Shown piece by piece: positions 1 through 5,510 of a stretch of DNA of 5,859 nucleotides (positions are counted from its first letter, which is position 1; every line of letters begins with the position of its first letter). Position numbers and translations under genes: made by a program. Below the pieces are notes generated by a model. The model did no database searches and had not been told where the DNA came from. It saw nothing but the letters and a program-made list of their open reading frames with translations. Source of the DNA: Gammaproteobacteria bacterium RBG_16_57_12 (GTDB lineage: Bacteria; Pseudomonadota; Gammaproteobacteria; RBG-16-57-12); NCBI GenBank assembly GCA_001801365.1, contig MGXL01000029.1, positions 1 to 5,859 of the forward strand. Direction: 5' to 3'.

Positions 1-767
1 TGCACGGGCTCGACGCGCCGCAGATCGACCCCGGCAACGCGCTGCGCTTCAAGCTCACCGAGATCGGGGAGAAGGAGCGCGTGAACGTGATCCTCACCAA
101 CCCGCCGTTCGGTGGCGAGGAAGAAAAGGGCATTCAGGGAAACTTTCCCGAGGACCGGCAAACCGCAGAAACCGCGCTGCTGTTCCTGCAACTCATCATG
201 CGCCGCCTCAAACGCAACCCCAACAATCTTTCCCTCCCCACTCGCGGGGGAGGGTCAGGGAGGGGGTCTGCCCGCGCCGCCGTAGTCGTCCCCAACGGCA
301 TGCTGTTCGGCGATGGCGTCTGTGCCCGCGTCAAGGAAGAACTGCTCAAGGACTTCAACCTCCACACCATCGTCCGTCTGCCCAACGGCGTGTTCGCACC
401 GTACACTAGCATCCCGACCAACATCCTGTTCTTCGACCGCGCCGGCCCGACCAAGGACGTCTGGTACTACGAACATCCGTTGCCTGAAGGTCGCAAGAAC
501 TACACCAAGACCCAGCCGCTCCAGTTCGAGGAATTCAAGTCATGTCTGGACTGGTGGAACAAGCGCGAGGAAAACGACCGCGCGTGGAAGGTGAGCGCCG
601 AAGAACTGCTTGCCAACAACTGCAACCTCGACCGCAAGAACCCGCGCGGCAAGGTGGACTTCGAGCACCTGCCGCCGGAACAACTCGCCGATGACATCCT
701 GAAGAAGGAATTGCGCATCGCCGAGATTATGGCGGAGATCAAGGCCAAGCTGGCGCAGAAGGTGTGA
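1..767 (+). CDS. hsdM: Type I restriction-modification DNA methyltransferase subunit M, 3' part (N-terminus outside window)
   Basis: This subunit transfers a methyl group from S-adenosylmethionine to adenine N6 in the target chosen by HsdS, and forms the core of the type I methylase/restriction complex. The reading frame is open from the left edge (first whole codon at 3-5), so the GTG at 81 is internal and not a start. Seen directly: the amino-methyltransferase motif IV NPPF (99-110), followed by a stretch typical of HsdM (AETALLFLQLIMRRLK), the strand AAVVVPNG, and LHTIVRLPNGVFAPYTSIPTN. The C-terminus is rich in charged helix (residues ILKKELRIAEIMAEIKAKL), as expected for the part contacting HsdS. 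About 18 residues, encoded by 216-269, look foreign and contain a palindromic DNA repeat; they sit in the loop just before AAVVVPNG. The stop lies 2 bases before the hsdS ATG. The family is clear; the type I subfamily (A-E) was not assigned. Confidence 0.95.
   Translation, partial: HGLDAPQIDPGNALRFKLTEIGEKERVNVILTNPPFGGEEEKGIQGNFPEDRQTAETALLFLQLIMRRLKRNPNNLSLPTRGGGSGRGSARAAVVVPNGMLFGDGVCARVKEELLKDFNLHTIVRLPNGVFAPYTSIPTNILFFDRAGPTKDVWYYEHPLPEGRKNYTKTQPLQFEEFKSCLDWWNKREENDRAWKVSAEELLANNCNLDRKNPRGKVDFEHLPPEQLADDILKKELRIAEIMAEIKAKLAQKV
229..267. repeat. GC-rich palindromic repeat (REP-like) inserted in frame in hsdM
   Basis: The arms CCCTCCCC (232-239) and GGGGAGGG (247-254) form a perfect 8-bp inverted repeat around a 7-base loop. 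A further GGGAGGGGG (258-266) follows after the three-base spacer TCA, repeating the right arm in direct orientation. This architecture matches a dispersed repeat that I recall from many proteobacterial genomes, usually between genes. Here it is translated as LSLPTRGGGSGRG and keeps the reading frame. Other copies cannot be searched from this window. Confidence 0.75.
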
Positions 768-769
768 TC

Positions 770-1954
770 ATGGCGTGGCCGAAAGTACGGTTGGGCGATG
801 TGTTACGGCGAGTTGAACGGTTCGAGCCGCGCGACGAACTCACCGAATACCCATTCGCTGGAACATACAGCTTTGCTCGCGGCATTTTCGTCGGTGAGCG
901 AAAGCTCGGGTCGGCTTTTGCTTTGCCCAAGATACAAAGAGTTCGCGAAGGTGACTTCATTTACTGCAAGATCATGGCGTGGGAAGGTGCGTTCGGTGTC
1001 GCCCCAAAAGAAGTAGACAACTGCGTCATGTCCGGAGCGTTTGTTGTATATGAGGTTAATCGCGATCGTATCGACCAGAAGTTTCTCGATTACTTTTTCA
1101 AAGTACCTGCACACTGGCAGGCTATCGGCAGCCAAAGTTCTGGCACGAATGTTCGGCGACAAAGCCTGCACCCTAGTCAATTTGAGCAAGCTGAAATCCC
1201 CCTGCCGCCGTTGGCCGAACAGCGGCGCATCGTGACGCGTATCGAAGCGCTGGCCGCCAAAATCGCCGAAGCCCGTTCCCTCCGCCAGCAAGCCGTCGAA
1301 GAAGCCGAAGCGCTTTGGGAACGCGGTGCATCCAAGATTTTCGACAAAGCCACAGAAACGAATCCCGTCCGGCCACTCGTGGACCTCGTGACAATTCGCG
1401 GCGGAGGAACGCCGTCGAAGCCCAACCCATTCTATTGGGAAGGCACAATTCCGTGGATTACGCCCAAAGACATGAAGCGTCGCGAGCTTAGCGACGCGAT
1501 TGACCACATTTCAGAGCGCGCAACGCAAGAGACCGCCGCAAAACTTATTGAGCCTGGCGCTGTTCTTGTCGTTGTTCGCGGGATGATTCTTGCGCACACC
1601 TTTCCTTCAGCAGTGCTGCGTGCACCAGCAGCAATCAATCAAGACATGAAGGCGCTTGTTCCAAAAAATGGGCTCTTACCAGAATTTCTCTGTGCACTTT
1701 TCTGGGCGTCTAACTCCCGGATTATGGAACTTGTCGAAAAATCAAGCCACGACACCCGAAAATTTGAGACGGAGAAATTGCTCGGTACGAACATCGTCGT
1801 CCCACCACTCTCCGAGCAACGCCGAATCATGGGTGAGCTAGATGCGTTGCAGGCGGACGTGGATACGCTTAAGCGCCTGCAATCCGAGACCGCTGTGGAA
1901 CTCGACGCCATGCTCCCCGCCATCCTCGACCGCGCCTTCAAAGGAGAACTATGA
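770..1954 (+). CDS. hsdS: Type I restriction-modification specificity subunit S
   Basis: HsdS reads the two halves of the bipartite target and positions HsdM (and HsdR) on DNA. The 394-residue product shows the classic duplicated layout: target recognition domain 1 (about 1-142), a conserved helical spacer starting IPLPPLAEQRRI (143-154), recognition domain 2 (about 200-345, starting with RGGGTPSKPNPFYW and IPWITPKDM), and a distal conserved helix starting VVPPLSEQRRI. The two EQRRI blocks are internal copies. ATG 770 is preferred to GTG 764 because AGAAGG (757-762) lies 7 bases before it. The length is normal and the frame intact. Base composition is mosaic: 1021-1140 has 57 G+C of 120, while the conserved spacer 1201-1320 has 80 of 120. 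This is usual for swapped recognition domains. The methylated sequence cannot be read from the protein by eye. Confidence 0.95.
   Translation: MAWPKVRLGDVLRRVERFEPRDELTEYPFAGTYSFARGIFVGERKLGSAFALPKIQRVREGDFIYCKIMAWEGAFGVAPKEVDNCVMSGAFVVYEVNRDRIDQKFLDYFFKVPAHWQAIGSQSSGTNVRRQSLHPSQFEQAEIPLPPLAEQRRIVTRIEALAAKIAEARSLRQQAVEEAEALWERGASKIFDKATETNPVRPLVDLVTIRGGGTPSKPNPFYWEGTIPWITPKDMKRRELSDAIDHISERATQETAAKLIEPGAVLVVVRGMILAHTFPSAVLRAPAAINQDMKALVPKNGLLPEFLCALFWASNSRIMELVEKSSHDTRKFETEKLLGTNIVVPPLSEQRRIMGELDALQADVDTLKRLQSETAVELDAMLPAILDRAFKGEL
1941..1946 (+). promoter_or_regulatory. Ribosome binding site of the TIR gene inside the hsdS 3' end
   Basis: AAGGAG is a near-perfect Shine-Dalgarno sequence made of the last hsdS codons. 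It is 4 bases from ATG 1951 and 7 bases from ATG 1954, so the second ATG is the better start. Either choice overlaps the hsdS TGA (1952-1954), which implies translational coupling. Confidence 0.75.
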
Positions 1955-2415
1955 TGCCGGACGTCTTTATTAGCTACGCAACGACTGATGGGGGTATCGC
2001 CGATTTCGTCCATAAACATCTCTCGACAGATGGACTCAATGTCTTTATGGCGGGTATTTCGTTGTCGCCAGGCGTTCCTTGGTCGCAAGAGATACGGTCC
2101 AAACTGGACATTAGTCCGTGGGTGATTTTTCTCGCAAGCGAGGCGGCCTGTTGTTCGCCGTACGTTCAGCAGGAGCTCGGCATGGCCTTGCATGGAAATA
2201 AACACGTCATACCGATCGTTTGGGATATGGAACCCTCGCGGCTGCCTGGTTGGATCAAGGAGTTGCAGGCGGTGGACTTGCGTCGTGCGACGCTTGATCA
2301 AATTCGGGAGAAATTCACGGAAATCGCAAACGTGATTAAACAGGATAAGACGAACGGCTGGCTTATTGCTGGTGCATTGCTTGGAGCACTGATATATCTC
2401 GCAAGCCGGAAGTGA
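1954..2415 (+). CDS. TIR-domain protein with C-terminal membrane anchor (candidate NADase effector)
   Basis: The 153-residue product is almost entirely one TIR domain. It begins with the canonical DVFISYATTDG (3-13). The loop MAGISLSPGVPW (32-43) follows, then the strand SPWVIFLAS (54-62) and the helix start SPYVQQELGMAL (68-79). By position in the family, E74 is the expected catalytic glutamate of NAD-cleaving TIR domains (compare SARM1 WVHKE). After the TIR fold comes a hydrophobic segment WLIAGALLGALIYLA (136-150) and a basic end SRK, so the protein is probably tail-anchored in the inner membrane with the TIR domain in the cytoplasm. It has no fused sensor domain, so activation must come from a partner or from oligomerisation. 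It overlaps the hsdS stop codon and is probably co-translated with it. Starting at ATG 1951 would add one Met. The fold is confident; NADase activity and a defence role are inferred. Confidence 0.9.
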   Translation: MPDVFISYATTDGGIADFVHKHLSTDGLNVFMAGISLSPGVPWSQEIRSKLDISPWVIFLASEAACCSPYVQQELGMALHGNKHVIPIVWDMEPSRLPGWIKELQAVDLRRATLDQIREKFTEIANVIKQDKTNGWLIAGALLGALIYLASRK

Positions 2416-2431
2416 TGTGACGTTGTGTTGT

Positions 2432-2548
2432 ATGAGAGAGGTGTTCCGCAGCGCGACAGTGTGGCAGAAAAAGATTCTGGGCTACATTGGGGAGGTAAGG
2501 GGTAATATCCAGCCCGCCATGGCGGAGATTCTGAGGGTACTGGCATGA
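2432..2548 (+). CDS. Possible 38-residue small protein or winged-helix remnant
   Basis: An ATG at 2432 opens a 38-codon frame that ends exactly in an ATGA overlap with the next gene (TGA 2546-2548, ATG 2545). The stretch WQKKILGYIGEVRG followed by PAMAEILRVLA resembles the first helices of LexA-type winged helix-turn-helix domains (QQxxxxxxI, then P and EIxxxL). It lacks the recognition helix and wing. It could be a short coupled leader, a decayed regulator, or chance: no Shine-Dalgarno sequence is visible before ATG 2432 or the alternative in-frame GTG 2417. The frame stays open upstream only to 2393. Confidence 0.35.
   Translation: MREVFRSATVWQKKILGYIGEVRGNIQPAMAEILRVLA
2514..2525. repeat. 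12-bp perfect palindrome upstream of the DUF3037 gene
   Basis: CCGCCATGGCGG is a perfect palindrome centred 25 bases before the DUF3037 start codon. It could be an operator half-site pair, but it also encodes PAMAE of the possible small ORF, so chance is quite possible. Confidence 0.25.
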
Positions 2549-3405
2549 AAACCACATTCGCATACACCTACACGATCCTGCGGTATGTTCACGACATCAC
2601 CACGGGTGAGTTCGTGAACGTGGGGGTTGCGCTGTACGCTCCCCAGGCGCGGTACGCCAGCGCCCAGTGCCGCACGACCTATGGCGGCCGGCTCAACAAG
2701 GTGTTTCCTGGTATCAATGGGGCGCACTTCAGGGCGTTGATGAGCCACATACAGGCCAGATTCGAGGAGTTTGGAGAGCAACTGGCAAGCGAGCTACCGC
2801 TGAATGAGCCTCACAATGTGATGGAATTCGCCCTGTCCATTCTGCCGCGCGATGACAGTTCCTTGCAGTGGTCACCGGCTGGAAGTGGCATTACTGCCAA
2901 TCCGACCGAGACGCTCGATAAACTCTTCGAGCGCATGGTAACTAGCCACGATGAGCAGCCGGCGCGCAAGCACCGTTCCGATCAGGACGTGTGGCGGAAC
3001 TTCAAGCACAGTCTGGAGGAGCGCCGACTATTGCATCACTTCCAGCCGAAAAGAATTTCAGTGAAAGACGATGAGGTTGAGTTCAAGTACGCTTGGAAGA
3101 ATGGTCTCTGGCATTGTCTGGAGCCTATCTCTTTTGATCTCTCGGATGCGGAGAACATCCGAGAGAAAGCACATCAATGGCTCGGACAGATCACGAGTGT
3201 CAAAGACGCCGGAGACCGATTCAAGTTGTATTTTCTTGTTGGGCAACCGCAGCAGGAACAGCTTCGCCCCGCATTTGAAAGCGCGATCAGCATCTTGAAC
3301 AAGATGTCCGTTGACAAGCAGATATTCCTCGAACAGGATGCTGGCAAACTCACCGATCTGATTGTGCAAGAAGTTGCATCACACGAAGCGTCGACCAAAG
3401 CCTAG
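2545..3405 (+). CDS. DUF3037 family protein
   Basis: The 286-residue product begins with the DUF3037 signature YTILRYVHDITTGEFVNVGV (8-27), followed by ALYAP. The biochemical role of this family is unknown to me. The rest (about 90-286) is charged and helical, without a motif I recognise; no signal peptide or membrane segment is seen. From general knowledge, DUF3037 genes often neighbour HipA-like kinase genes; none lies here, but the next gene carries a HipA N-terminal-like segment. The ATG 2545 start is supported by GAGGG (2533-2537, 7 bases away) and by the family N-terminus beginning there. It ends with TAG 44 bases before the next start codon. The coding region contains a striking 11-bp inverted repeat (3138-3166). 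The family call is good; the function is unknown. Confidence 0.85.
   Translation: MKTTFAYTYTILRYVHDITTGEFVNVGVALYAPQARYASAQCRTTYGGRLNKVFPGINGAHFRALMSHIQARFEEFGEQLASELPLNEPHNVMEFALSILPRDDSSLQWSPAGSGITANPTETLDKLFERMVTSHDEQPARKHRSDQDVWRNFKHSLEERRLLHHFQPKRISVKDDEVEFKYAWKNGLWHCLEPISFDLSDAENIREKAHQWLGQITSVKDAGDRFKLYFLVGQPQQEQLRPAFESAISILNKMSVDKQIFLEQDAGKLTDLIVQEVASHEASTKA
3138..3166. repeat. Perfect 11-bp inverted repeat with 7-base loop inside the DUF3037 gene
   Basis: TCTCTCGGATG (3138-3148) and CATCCGAGAGA (3156-3166) are exact reverse complements around CGGAGAA. No T-run follows on either strand, so it is not an intrinsic terminator. It encodes the stretch LSDAENIRE. A mRNA hairpin, a processing site or a protein-binding palindrome are all possible. 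Confidence 0.7.
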
Positions 3406-3449
3406 CTTTGCGCATATGCTGGGCGGACGTAACAGACCCGGTATATTTT

Positions 3450-4178
3450 ATGAAAGCATTATTTGTAGCATGGCAGGAGCCGAACTCGCGGCGATGGGTG
3501 CCGGTAGGTCGTTTGACCTACGAAAACGGTACGTATCGCTTTGTCTACACGCGCGGCGCCAAGGAGTCGAAGAACTTCACCCCCTTCGGACGCATGGTGG
3601 ACCTCGATGCTGCTTATGTGTCCGAAGTCTTGTTCCCGCTTTTCGCTAATCGGGTTCTGCCGAAATCGCGCCCGGAGTATCAGGACTATCTGCGCTGGAT
3701 GGGGTTGAGCGAGAAGGACCATGACGACCTGGAAGTTCTCGCGCGGACCGGTGGGTTGCGGGCAACTGATACCTTGGAATTGATTCCGTGTCCTGAGCCT
3801 ACGGAAGATAATTCATATGAAGTTTATTTTTTCGGACATGGTTTGCGGCACCTACCTCCAGAACACCAGGAACGAGTCAACACCCTCAAGTCAGGCGAAC
3901 AGTTGTTTTTAATGCGGGACATCCAGAATCTGTATGACCCGATGGCGCTTCTGATGCGCACGAACGATCCCATGTCGTTGGTTGGATATTGTCCGCGTTA
4001 TTACTCAACCGAGTTCACGCGCCTTATCGAAGCAGTAAAGCAGGACAAGATTAAAGTAACCGTGGAGCAGGTGAATCCAGATGCGCCCAGCCAGCTACGG
4101 CTTCTCTGCAAGCTGACGGCGCCATGGCCCGCGAATTTCTTGCCTTGTTCATGGGATGAGTTTGTAGCGTTGGCTTGA
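3450..4178 (+). CDS. HipA N-terminal-like (HipS-like) plus HIRAN domain protein
   Basis: The 242-residue product has two recognisable parts. Residues 1-115 follow the pattern of the HipA N-subdomain 1: VGRLTYENGTYRFVY (19-33), LFPLFANRVLP (61-71), LEVLARTGG (94-102) and DTLELIP (107-113) line up with VGELTKLANGAHTFKY, FNFFDNLLP, FDLLSEIG and VTLIP of E. coli HipA as I remember it. Residues 124-200 look like a HIRAN domain: LKSGEQLFLMRDIQNLYDPM (146-165), then ALLMRT and VGYCPRYYS (178-186). HIRAN binds DNA ends in eukaryotic HLTF. No kinase domain follows. ATG 3450 is chosen because the conserved sequence MKALFVAWQ starts there; TTG 3408 in frame is less likely. No clear Shine-Dalgarno sequence is seen, so it may depend on reading through from DUF3037. 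It is the last gene of the operon. Domain calls are by eye. Confidence 0.82.
   Translation: MKALFVAWQEPNSRRWVPVGRLTYENGTYRFVYTRGAKESKNFTPFGRMVDLDAAYVSEVLFPLFANRVLPKSRPEYQDYLRWMGLSEKDHDDLEVLARTGGLRATDTLELIPCPEPTEDNSYEVYFFGHGLRHLPPEHQERVNTLKSGEQLFLMRDIQNLYDPMALLMRTNDPMSLVGYCPRYYSTEFTRLIEAVKQDKIKVTVEQVNPDAPSQLRLLCKLTAPWPANFLPCSWDEFVALA
3504..3521. repeat. 7-bp inverted repeat near the start of the HIRAN gene
   Basis: GTAGGTC (3504-3510) and GACCTAC (3515-3521) pair perfectly around the tetraloop GTTT, about 55 bases into the gene. A repeat of this size can easily occur by chance in a gene of this length; no function is claimed. Confidence 0.4.
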
Positions 4179-4326
4179 TTTTCTGCTGGCTCTTTCCCAG
4201 CCAGAGCAAGACAGCGGTACAGGAAAAGCTCCCGGTCAGGCCGCTACGCGAGCAGGACGCCGAGCTGGCCGTGCAGTGCGTCGGCACCATGTCTTTGCGA
4301 TCTCGGCTGGGCCGATTGGAGGTAGC
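4179..4326. other. Convergent intergenic region
   Basis: These 148 bases separate the ends of two converging genes. The only structure seen is a 6-bp stem, CTGGCT (4186-4191) with AGCCAG (4199-4204) and a 7-base loop, without a T-run on either strand. Transcription from both sides should meet here, but no convincing intrinsic terminator is visible. Confidence 0.5.
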
Positions 4327-4785
4327 CTACCGGCCCAGGTCGAGCGCCGACAGAATGCCCGCTTTGTGTTTTGCGGATAGGGTCTTCGCGAACTTTACTG
4401 CGGCGACGATCTGCTCGCGGACCTGCGGACTGACGTTGTCCTTCAGTCTCGCGATGTCCCGTTCGAGCTGCTCGTACACATTGCGCAACGCGATCCTGTG
4501 TGCTGTTGTGCAATCAACGAAGGAATGGTGTCGGAGAAACGAATGCTCCTCGTGCCCGATTTCAACCTGGCACTGCATCAGATGGTTACGCCTGCGGATA
4601 AACTCGCTGACCTCTGAATTGATGACGAAAAACAACGGTTCGGGTTCCACAGCCACCAGGGCGAGGAACTTGTCCTTGGGCGGTGTCGTGAAATCGCAGT
4701 GGAGTAGCAGAACCCGGCCGGGCGTCAGGCGTGCTTGGATATGTTTGCGCCGTTCCTCTGGCGGAAGCTTGTCCCAGATTGCCAC
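4327..4785 (-). CDS. Putative toxin of a Panacea toxin-antitoxin pair (possible MazF/PemK-like fold)
   Basis: The gene encodes 152 residues. The N-terminal half is beta-rich: LTPGRVLLLHCDF (20-32), PKDKFLALVAVEPEPLFFVI (36-55) and then NSE, followed by a block ending SFLRHHSFVDCTTAHRI (82-98). The order (PGxV, strand, K-F-L-x-L-V, strand with INSE, late FVDC) recalls the SH3-like barrel of MazF/PemK ribonucleases, though the usual RPxxV is absent. The C-terminal third is helical (VREQIVAAVKFAKTLSAKHK) and may contact the antitoxin. The start is GTG (4785), 6 bases after the antitoxin stop, with only a weak Shine-Dalgarno sequence, which suggests translational coupling and lower output than the antitoxin. 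That it is the toxin follows mainly from its neighbour; the fold assignment is tentative. It could be another small effector paired with Panacea. Confidence 0.72.
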   Translation of the reverse strand: MAIWDKLPPEERRKHIQARLTPGRVLLLHCDFTTPPKDKFLALVAVEPEPLFFVINSEVSEFIRRRNHLMQCQVEIGHEEHSFLRHHSFVDCTTAHRIALRNVYEQLERDIARLKDNVSPQVREQIVAAVKFAKTLSAKHKAGILSALDLGR

Positions 4786-4791
4786 GCCGGC

Positions 4792-5358
4792 TTAGTCGGG
4801 GTGGGGATTGCGGAGGTGTTCCAGCAAGTGGTTGGCATCGGGCAGGGTTGCCACAATCTGTTCGACTTCAATGAACTCGTTTTCGTCAGCCGACTCCCAA
4901 GCCTTATCGTGACTGAGCTTCGTAAGTTGCCCGAATGCCATCTTGCCGTATTTTTCGATCGCGGCATCCAGGCATTCCCGCTCGGATTCGCTTAGCGCAT
5001 CTAGGTTCGCATTTTTGAAAGGAATGACCAGTTTTCGATCATCGACGCGGAACGATTCCTGGGCATGAGGAACTACGCAAGTAAGGCCATCATCACCACG
5101 GACGAACTTAAGCACATCGTATGTTCCGCTCGGGACCGGTCCATGTTTCATGGCGACATAGCTGTCGCCACATATGAAGCGGCCGTAATTGGCCAGGTGG
5201 TCACGATCGGCGAAATAAAGAATCTTTGAAAGCCGGTGAAATCCGGGATCGGCGATCCGATTGGCAATGTAGAGAATTACCTCTACTGCCTTTTCAGGGT
5301 CAAAACGGAATTTGATGCGTGCGGGCATACGGGGTTCGGCAAGCGCGGTCTGCGGCAT
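4792..5358 (-). CDS. Panacea (DUF4065/SocA-like) domain antitoxin
   Basis: The 188-residue product carries the Panacea signature: PEKAVEVILYIANR (21-34), then HRLSKILYFADRDHLANYGR (41-60), GDSYVAMKHGPVPSGTYDVL (64-83) and, near the end, GQLTKLSHDKAWESA (133-147). Panacea proteins (PanA) neutralise a wide range of unrelated toxins (PanT) by direct binding; SocA of Caulobacter belongs to the same domain family. The gene precedes the presumed toxin in one transcript. ATG 5358 is chosen over TTG 5373 because GGAAGG (5366-5371) lies 7 bases before it. A later in-frame ATG at 5328 (MPARIKFRF) is nearer the domain and remains possible. The domain call is strong. Which toxin it blocks is inferred from adjacency. 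DUF4065 proteins also occur as phage-encoded adaptors, but the two-gene layout favours toxin-antitoxin. Confidence 0.88.
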   Translation of the reverse strand: MPQTALAEPRMPARIKFRFDPEKAVEVILYIANRIADPGFHRLSKILYFADRDHLANYGRFICGDSYVAMKHGPVPSGTYDVLKFVRGDDGLTCVVPHAQESFRVDDRKLVIPFKNANLDALSESERECLDAAIEKYGKMAFGQLTKLSHDKAWESADENEFIEVEQIVATLPDANHLLEHLRNPHPD

Positions 5359-5365
5359 TGTGGTG

Positions 5366-5371
5366 CCTTCC
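5366..5371 (-). promoter_or_regulatory. Ribosome binding site deciding the antitoxin start
   Basis: On the minus strand this reads GGAAGG, 7 bases before ATG 5358. It would overlap the alternative TTG start at 5373, so it argues for the ATG. Confidence 0.75.
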
Positions 5372-5479
5372 AATGATGGTCTCGACCTTTAACTACCGTG
5401 TATCGGCAGATCGCCTTTGTAACTTAACGACCCGATACTTGTAAATATATAGCAAACCACGCTCGCTGTTACGAGTCGC

Positions 5480-5508
5480 TTTATAAGCACGCCGTAACTA
5501 CTTGAAAA
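5480..5508 (-). promoter_or_regulatory. Candidate sigma70 promoter of the toxin-antitoxin pair
   Basis: On the minus strand, TTTTCA (5503-5508) and TATAAA (5480-5485) are spaced by 17 bases, matching 4/6 and 5/6 of consensus. It starts 2 bases after the tRNA 3' end, giving a leader of roughly 110 bases. The region is AT-rich and other -10-like sequences (TATATA near 5446) exist, so the assignment is tentative. Read-through from the tRNA promoter could also serve the pair. Confidence 0.35.
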
Positions 5509-5510
5509 TA

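Noticed and set aside
81..767. GTG 81 as the start of a short methyltransferase
   Set aside because: The same frame is open to the left edge and encodes HsdM-like residues (for example DPGNALRFKLTEIGEKE) just before it, so the gene is cut by the window border, not truncated.
803..1507. Long minus-strand open frame (234 codons)
   Set aside because: It lies fully antisense to hsdS, whose protein has clear conserved blocks; its translation resembles no family and it has no plausible ribosome binding site or neighbours on that strand.
1639..2301. Minus-strand open frame (220 codons) across hsdS and the TIR gene
   Set aside because: It is antisense to two recognisable genes and ends and starts inside them; a shadow frame.
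3408..3449. TTG at 3408 as the start of the HIRAN protein
   Set aside because: The extra 14 residues do not look conserved, and the recognisable N-terminus MKALFVAWQ begins at ATG 3450.
4186..4204. Stem-loop between the converging genes as an intrinsic terminator
   Set aside because: Only 6 bp of stem and no T-run on either side.
4175..4795. Plus-strand open frame (206 codons) opposite the presumed toxin
   Set aside because: It is rich in Arg, Ser and Cys without motifs, and it opposes a minus-strand gene with a coherent fold pattern and close spacing to the Panacea gene.
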